Shown: positions 6,662 through 8,397 of the stretch, one piece after another
How the letters are laid out: each line of letters opens with the position of its first letter
Numbering within the stretch: the stretch's first letter is position 1
NCBI GenBank assembly: GCA_002413075.1
Contig: DHWG01000197.1
Coordinates: 6,594-14,990, forward strand
Origin: Desulfosporosinus sp. UBA5188
GTDB lineage: Bacteria > Bacillota > Desulfitobacteriia > Desulfitobacteriales > Desulfitobacteriaceae
Reading direction: 5' to 3'
DNA: 8,397 nucleotides
Notes under the pieces: model-generated
What the model saw: the letters and a program-made list of their open reading frames with translations, nothing else
The model's database searches: none
Told to the model about the DNA's origin: nothing
Made by a program: the position numbers and the translations under genes

Positions 6662-6675
6662 CTCCTCCAGGAGGG
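6662..6675 (+). promoter_or_regulatory. Ribosome binding site within a small self-complementary sequence
   Basis: CTCC (6662-6665) faces GGAG (6670-6673) across a TCCA tetraloop, so part of the AGGAGGG Shine-Dalgarno (6669-6675) of the following gene could be paired in the mRNA. The stem is only four pairs and would be weak on its own. Confidence 0.3.
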
Positions 6676-6681
6676 TAAGAA

Positions 6682-7350
6682 ATGAAGAAAAAAAGACTTG
6701 GGCTCATTATTGGAATCGGCATTAGTATCTTACTGATAGGTGGGCTTTTAGCCCTCAATTTAAGGCCCCCAAACCCCACTGACTTAGTAAAAAACGGCCT
6801 AGAACGATTGAACGCAGCCACCTCGTTTCGCTACAGTTTAACTCAGCATCAATGGGTTGAGGGAAAAGATCGGGTCCTTACACAAGTCCTAGGGGAAAAG
6901 GATGGTGGGAACACTCATATCTTGGGACAGATGGCTGGAAGCGAAGTCGAAATGATCAAAATTGGGGATTCTACCTACAATAAAGACCCTTTTAGTAAGA
7001 AATGGATCAGATTTGCTAACACTCAAGCCAGTCAGGAAGTTTTTTTGGCGGAGCTCAACCCCTTATCTTCACTTCAAATGAAAGAACTTGGAGAGGTGAA
7101 GCTCGGCGAGCAAACGAAAGTAAACGGAGAAAAAGTATGGGTATGTCAGTTATTACCCAGTGTTCAGAACCAAATAATGGAGGCATTTTGGACAGAATTC
7201 CAGTATACGCTTTATATTCGAAAGTCGGATAAGATGATCGTTAAAGCAACCATTGAAGCTAAAAACAAAGTGAAGTCAGACCCCATGAGCATGACCATTG
7301 AGTTTAAGGATATTGGGAAGAAGATAAATATATTAGCACCGGATATTTAG
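6682..7350 (+). CDS. Membrane-anchored extracytoplasmic protein of unknown function (LolA/LppX-like fold possible)
   Basis: I do not recognise the family with certainty. The 222-residue product starts with a positively charged KKKR and a single hydrophobic helix at about residues 6-26, with no lipobox cysteine, so it is a signal-anchored protein with its bulk outside. The rest (residues 30-222) alternates polar and hydrophobic strands (SFRYSLTQHQWVEG, VEMIKIGDSTYNKD, FQYTLYIRKSDKMIVKATIEA), a pattern like the half-barrel LolA/LppX/LprG-type lipid-binding proteins; this is inference. AGGAGGG at 6669-6675 is well placed before ATG. There is no evident terminator or promoter between dltB and this gene, so it may be cotranscribed with the dlt cluster. 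A strong terminator follows its stop. Confidence 0.6.
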   Translation: MKKKRLGLIIGIGISILLIGGLLALNLRPPNPTDLVKNGLERLNAATSFRYSLTQHQWVEGKDRVLTQVLGEKDGGNTHILGQMAGSEVEMIKIGDSTYNKDPFSKKWIRFANTQASQEVFLAELNPLSSLQMKELGEVKLGEQTKVNGEKVWVCQLLPSVQNQIMEAFWTEFQYTLYIRKSDKMIVKATIEAKNKVKSDPMSMTIEFKDIGKKINILAPDI

Positions 7351-7372
7351 TGCAGGTGTTGAAGGGTTGTAA

Positions 7373-7422
7373 AAGGGGCAGGATCACCCAACTTGTGGGT
7401 GCTCTTGCCCCTTATTTTATTT
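7373..7422 (+). terminator. Intrinsic terminator before hpt
   Basis: AAGGGGCA (7373-7380) pairs with TGCCCCTT (7406-7413). The helix continues inward with one G-U and one mismatch to CACCCA/TGGGTG (7385-7390 with 7396-7401), leaving a 5-base loop ACTTG. The T-rich tract TTATTTTATTT (7412-7422) follows. It ends the transcript of the anchored protein gene and possibly of the whole dlt unit. Confidence 0.93.
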
Positions 7423-7449
7423 GCACAATGGACAAGCCTCTGATATAGT
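7421..7449 (+). promoter_or_regulatory. Sigma-A promoter of hpt
   Basis: TTGCAC (7421-7426) and TATAGT (7444-7449) are separated by exactly 17 bases, and TGA just before the -10 gives an extended -10. It begins in the last bases of the preceding terminator tract, and transcription would start near 7456, about 45 bases before the hpt ATG. No guanine or purine riboswitch fits in that short leader. Confidence 0.78.
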
Positions 7450-7500
7450 TTTATAATAAGTTTTTAAAAAAACATTGACCGTAAGGTGGAGGTGTCCTTA

Positions 7501-8046
7501 ATGGAAGAATATATTGATCGGGTCTTAATTTCAAGAGAAGACTTGGGTAAGCGTGTGGCAGAACTAGGTGCAGAGATTACTAGAGATTACGAAGGCAAGA
7601 AAATTTTAGTCCTCGGGATTTTAAAAGGGGCTGTTCCCTTTATGGCGGATCTGATCCGAGAGATAAAATTGCCTTTGACGTATGATTTCATGGCCCTATC
7701 AAGCTATGGCGCCTCAACTCAGTCTTCTGGAGTCGTGCGCATTCTTAAGGATTTAGAACGTGGTGTGGAGGATGTTCACATTTTAATTGTTGAAGATATT
7801 GTCGATACGGGATTAACGTTAAAATATTTAAAAGAGAATTTAAAAGCTCGGAATCCTTTGAGTGTAAAGGTTGTTACATTACTCGATAAAGAAGCTCGAC
7901 GAACGACCGTGGTTACTCCGGATTACAATGGATTTTCAATCCCTGATGAATTTGTTGTGGGGTATGGCTTGGATTTTAACCAAGAATATCGCAATCTGCC
8001 CTATATCGGTGTGTTAAAGCAGGAAGCGTATGAGATATTGGAGTAG
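7501..8046 (+). CDS. hpt: Hypoxanthine phosphoribosyltransferase
   Basis: The 181-residue enzyme converts hypoxanthine (and usually guanine) plus PRPP to IMP or GMP in purine salvage, cytoplasmic. The PRPP-binding loop is VEDIVDTGLTL (Glu98-Asp99, with Asp102 the probable general base), LGILKGAVPFMADL holds the pyrophosphate-contact loop, and SSYG supplies the conserved Ser-Tyr of the mobile loop. VGYGLDFNQEYRNLPYIG closes the purine pocket. ATG at 7501 is preferred: GGAGG at 7488-7492 lies eight bases ahead. An in-frame GTG at 7486 sits inside this ribosome site and would give a non-conserved five-residue extension. The length matches the usual 175-185. It is followed after 61 bases by guaA, so both enzymes of GMP supply lie together. 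Confidence 0.96.
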   Translation: MEEYIDRVLISREDLGKRVAELGAEITRDYEGKKILVLGILKGAVPFMADLIREIKLPLTYDFMALSSYGASTQSSGVVRILKDLERGVEDVHILIVEDIVDTGLTLKYLKENLKARNPLSVKVVTLLDKEARRTTVVTPDYNGFSIPDEFVVGYGLDFNQEYRNLPYIGVLKQEAYEILE

Positions 8047-8069
8047 CTTATTAGAGTTAACCTGTAATG

Positions 8070-8079
8070 ATTGACCGTA
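8070..8079 (+). repeat. Copy of a 10-bp direct repeat shared by hpt and guaA leaders
   Basis: ATTGACCGTA here is repeated exactly at 7474-7483. Both copies lie about 20-30 bases before the start codons of the two purine genes. The TTGACC within it might also pass for a -35 box, but no -10 sits at the right distance here. It could be a regulatory site or chance. Confidence 0.35.
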
Positions 8080-8107
8080 TTTTAGAATAGAAATGGTGAT
8101 GATAAAA

Positions 8108-8397
8108 GTGCCAAAGGAAGTCGTATTGGTTTTAGATTTTGGAGGACAGTACAATCAACTAATCGCTCGTCGTGTGAGGGAAGCTCATGTATATTCTGAG
8201 ATGGTGTCTTATAAGACCTCGATTGATGAAATTCGAGCTCGCAAACCTAAGGGTATTATCTTTTCTGGCGGCCCGGCTAGTGTCAATCAATTGAATGCGC
8301 CTCAAGTGGACCCGGAAATATATAATCTAGGCATTCCCATATTGGGGATTTGCTATGGGATGCAGCTCATGACGGTACAATTAGGGGGAAGCGTAGA
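8108..8397 (+). CDS. guaA: GMP synthase (glutamine-hydrolysing), 5' part
   Basis: Only the first 96 codons are present; the window ends inside the gene. GuaA aminates XMP to GMP with glutamine and ATP. This part is the start of the class I glutamine amidotransferase domain: VLVLDFGGQYNQLIARRVRE, then IIFSGGPASV, then the nucleophile elbow GICYGMQLM, whose Cys82 is the catalytic nucleophile. GTG at 8108 gives MPKEVVLVLDFGGQY and has GGTGAT at 8095-8100 as a modest ribosome site; in-frame ATG codons at 8093 and 8099 would extend it by five or three residues and cannot be excluded. There is no terminator between hpt and guaA and no strong promoter seen in the gap, so cotranscription from the hpt promoter is likely. 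Confidence 0.95.
   Translation, partial: MPKEVVLVLDFGGQYNQLIARRVREAHVYSEMVSYKTSIDEIRARKPKGIIFSGGPASVNQLNAPQVDPEIYNLGIPILGICYGMQLMTVQLGGSV

Noticed and set aside
6570..6821. 83-codon minus-strand frame spanning the dltB-downstream gap.
   Set aside because: It overlaps the start of the anchored protein gene, has no family resemblance and no convincing ribosome site.
7450..7500. Possible purine or guanine riboswitch before hpt.
   Set aside because: Only about 45 transcribed bases lie between the promoter and the start codon, too short for the aptamer, and none of its conserved loop sequences is seen.
1..8397. CRISPR array, insertion sequence, prophage, tRNA or rRNA genes.
   Set aside because: No regularly spaced repeats, transposase or integrase motifs, terminal repeats, or recognisable tRNA/rRNA sequences were found on either strand.

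Overview
This window looks like chromosomal DNA of a low-GC to mid-GC Firmicute. Protein character (a GroEL with a Gly-Gly-Met tail, a clostridial-type GuaA N-terminus), strong Shine-Dalgarno sites, GTG/TTG starts, a CIRCE operator and a dlt cluster all point that way. My impression is a Peptococcaceae/Desulfosporosinus-Desulfitobacterium-like spore-former, but that is recognition from memory and not a computed placement. All genes lie on the + strand.

Layout. (1) Bases 1-828 encode a NYN/LabA-type PIN-fold protein with a C-terminal helix-rich region; its ribosome site sits at the very left edge. (2) Bases 829-1112 have no gene. They hold an unexplained set of interlocking inverted repeats (892-987) that could fold as a hairpin followed by an H-type pseudoknot, then the groESL promoter and a perfect CIRCE operator. 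(3) groES-groEL (1113-3082) end at a strong two-tier intrinsic terminator (3134-3178). (4) After a leader with a 9-bp inverted repeat flanked by near-identical 14-bp direct repeats comes a D-alanylation cluster in the unusual order dltC-dltX-dltA-dltB (3374-6562). The dltC/dltX and dltA/dltB junctions are ATGA overlaps. dltX is a 56-residue microprotein gene ending in FIYNKF. No dltD lies in or next to the cluster. (5) A membrane-anchored extracytoplasmic protein of unknown function (6682-7350) follows without a clear terminator or promoter in between, and a strong terminator (7373-7422) closes this stretch. (6) A good sigma-A type promoter (7421-7449) drives hpt (purine salvage), followed after about 60 bases by the start of guaA (GMP synthase), which runs off the right edge.

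How the genes work together. GroES/GroEL form the chaperonin, expected to be repressed by HrcA through CIRCE. DltA charges the DltC carrier with D-alanine; DltB and DltX pass it across the membrane toward teichoic acid. The missing final transferase (DltD) is the main puzzle of the cluster. hpt and guaA both feed the guanine nucleotide pool. Most of the window is housekeeping. The parts that deserve a second look are the possible structured RNA upstream of groESL, the dltD-less dlt order, and the anchored protein behind dltB.
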